Assembly (NCBI RefSeq): GCF_002223055.1
Contig: NZ_NKFL01000007.1
Span: 124,001-188,000 of the forward strand
Direction of reading: 5' to 3'
Source of the DNA: Burkholderia sp. HI2500
GTDB lineage: Bacteria; Pseudomonadota; Gammaproteobacteria; Burkholderiales; Burkholderiaceae
DNA: 64,000 nucleotides
The notes beneath the pieces are model-generated. The model was not told the DNA's origin. It did not search any database and worked only from the letters and a program-made list of their open reading frames with translations. Every line of letters begins with the position of its first letter. The stretch's first letter is position 1. Position numbers and translations under genes: made by a program. Below, in pieces: positions 62,765-64,000 of this stretch.

Positions 62765-64000
62765 ATGAGCGACGATATCGACAATGGCGGCAAGGGCGGC
62801 TTCACGCGCCGCGACATGATGAAGGTCATGGCGGCGAGCGGCATGATGGCCGCCGGCGCCGGCGGACTGCTGATGACCCCCGGCGCCGCGTTCGCCGCGC
62901 CCGCGCCGAAGCGCGGCGGCAAGATCCGGGTCGCGAACGAAGCCGGCTCGACGGCCGATACGCTCGACCCCGCCAAGGGCTCGACGGGCGCGGACTATAC
63001 CCGCTTCTTCATGTTCTACAGCGGCCTCACGCAGCTCGATGCGAGCCTGACGCCGCAGATGAACCTCGCCGAATCGCTGCAGACGACCGATGCGAAGACC
63101 TGGATCATCAAGCTGCGCAAGGGCGTCACGTTCCACGACGGCAAGCCGGTCGGCCCGGCCGACGTGGTGTTTTCGCTGATGCGCCACAAGAACCCGGCCA
63201 CCGCGTCGAAGGTCAAGACGCTTGCCGAACAGTTCACGGATGCGAAGGCGAGCGGCCCCGACGAAGTCACGTTGACGCTCGCCAGCGCGAACGCCGATCT
63301 GCCGGTGATCCTCGCGACGCCGCAGCTCGTGATCGTCAAGGACGGCACGACCGACTTCTCGACCGGCATCGGCTGCGGCCCGTACAAGCTGAAGTCGTTC
63401 AAGCCGGGCGTGTCGACCGTCGGCGTGCGCAACGACAGCTACTTCAAGCCGGGCAAGCCGTATCTCGACGAGATCGAGCTGATCGGCATCAGCGACAGCG
63501 CCGCGCGCCTGAACGCGCTGCTGTCGGGCGACGTGCACCTGATCAACGCGATCGATCCGCGCTCGACGCAGCGGGTCTCGTCGACGCCGGGCTACGCGCT
63601 GAAGGAGACCAAGTCGGGCCTCTATACCGACCTGATCATGCGCAGCGACAACCCGATCGTCTCGAGTCCCGATTTCGTCGAAGGGATGAAGTACCTGTTC
63701 GATCGCGAGCAGCTCCGCACCGCGGTGTTCCGCGGCTACTCGGTGATCGGCAACGACCAGCCGATTCCGCCGGGGCACCGCTACTTCAACGCGTCGCTGC
63801 CGCAGCGGCCGCACGATCCGGACAAGGCGAAGTTCCTGCTGCAGAAGGCCGGTGCGCTGGGCGCCACGCTGCCGCCGATCTATGCGACGTCCGACGCGAA
63901 CGGGTCGATCGAAATGGCCGTGCTGCTGCAGCAGGCCGGCCAGAAGATCGGGCTGAACCTGCAGGTCAACCGCGCGTCGCCCGACGGCTACTGGTCGAAC
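62765..64000 (+). CDS. Peptide/opine-type ABC transporter periplasmic binding protein (SBP family 5, partial)
   Basis: The visible 412 residues start with a Tat-like signal (FTRRDMMKVMAASGMMAAGAGG, cleavage after AFAAP). A family 5 binding-protein domain (DppA/OppA class) follows: GGKIRVANEAGSTADTLDPAKG, LAESLQTTDAKTWIIKLRKGVTFHDGKPV and ADVVFSLMRH. Later come FSTGIGCGPYKLKSFKPG and VEGMKYLFDREQLRTAVFRGY. It continues past the right edge, where permease and ATPase genes probably follow. Ligands of this class include dipeptides, nickel complexes and opines. The unusual Tat signal suggests folding before export. Confidence 0.9.
   Translation, partial: MSDDIDNGGKGGFTRRDMMKVMAASGMMAAGAGGLLMTPGAAFAAPAPKRGGKIRVANEAGSTADTLDPAKGSTGADYTRFFMFYSGLTQLDASLTPQMNLAESLQTTDAKTWIIKLRKGVTFHDGKPVGPADVVFSLMRHKNPATASKVKTLAEQFTDAKASGPDEVTLTLASANADLPVILATPQLVIVKDGTTDFSTGIGCGPYKLKSFKPGVSTVGVRNDSYFKPGKPYLDEIELIGISDSAARLNALLSGDVHLINAIDPRSTQRVSSTPGYALKETKSGLYTDLIMRSDNPIVSSPDFVEGMKYLFDREQLRTAVFRGYSVIGNDQPIPPGHRYFNASLPQRPHDPDKAKFLLQKAGALGATLPPIYATSDANGSIEMAVLLQQAGQKIGLNLQVNRASPDGYWSN

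Overview
The window is high-GC DNA with the style of a Burkholderia (B. cepacia complex-like) secondary chromosome. It is dense in small catabolic operons, each with its own LysR, Lrp, AraC or two-component regulator, many ABC and MFS transporters and several gene families typical of that genus. This assignment rests on gene content and base composition only. No rRNA, tRNA, CRISPR array, insertion sequence or prophage was recognised.

Layout. 0-12 kb, all minus strand: the start of a GH3 glycosidase lipoprotein, a LysR regulator, a polar amino-acid ABC transporter, a spermidine/putrescine-type ABC transporter, an aldehyde dehydrogenase and a ThDP-dependent 2-oxo acid decarboxylase. The last two resemble the 2-ketoarginine to 4-guanidinobutyrate steps of the arginine transaminase route. 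A 28-bp motif with identical key positions lies 108-112 bp upstream of both the decarboxylase and the second transporter. 12.5-21.9 kb: a full D-xylose isomerase regulon (galM, xylR, then divergent xylABFGH). 22.7-29.8 kb: a sensor kinase and an NtrC-type regulator, followed by two identical palindromes, a textbook sigma-54 promoter and four genes: two proteins built from an unrecognised PPHL-containing repeat and two membrane transporters. This is the most novel-looking unit. 29.8-38 kb: a Fur-box-associated TonB siderophore receptor, a damaged small gene, a PAP2 phosphatase lipoprotein with autotransporter-type repeats, a chemoreceptor and a diguanylate cyclase. 38-46 kb: a tricarballylate/citrate-type symporter, an orphan binding protein, and a minus-strand xylD-xylX-lysR-dctA operon for oxidative pentose-acid catabolism. 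46-55.3 kb: a patchy, in places AT-richer stretch of small accessory genes (GrpB, DUF1835, ArsR/AHSA1, WrbA-like, YjaB, an extra asd, DUF2938, LysR/EamA). 55.5-64 kb: a GABA/amine-type module (semialdehyde dehydrogenase, Lrp, class III aminotransferase), a GhrA-like reductase with a GNAT protein, a haloacid dehalogenase and the start of a peptide-type ABC binding protein.

How the genes may work together. D-xylose could be used by two routes within about 30 kb: isomerase/kinase to the pentose phosphate pathway, and xylonate dehydratase plus 2-keto-3-deoxyxylonate dehydratase towards 2-oxoglutarate, with a C4-dicarboxylate carrier in the same operon. The decarboxylase/aldehyde dehydrogenase pair and the later semialdehyde dehydrogenase/aminotransferase pair would be complementary halves of arginine-derived guanidinobutyrate and GABA breakdown. 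That link is inference, because the arginine transaminase and guanidinobutyrase genes are not in the window.
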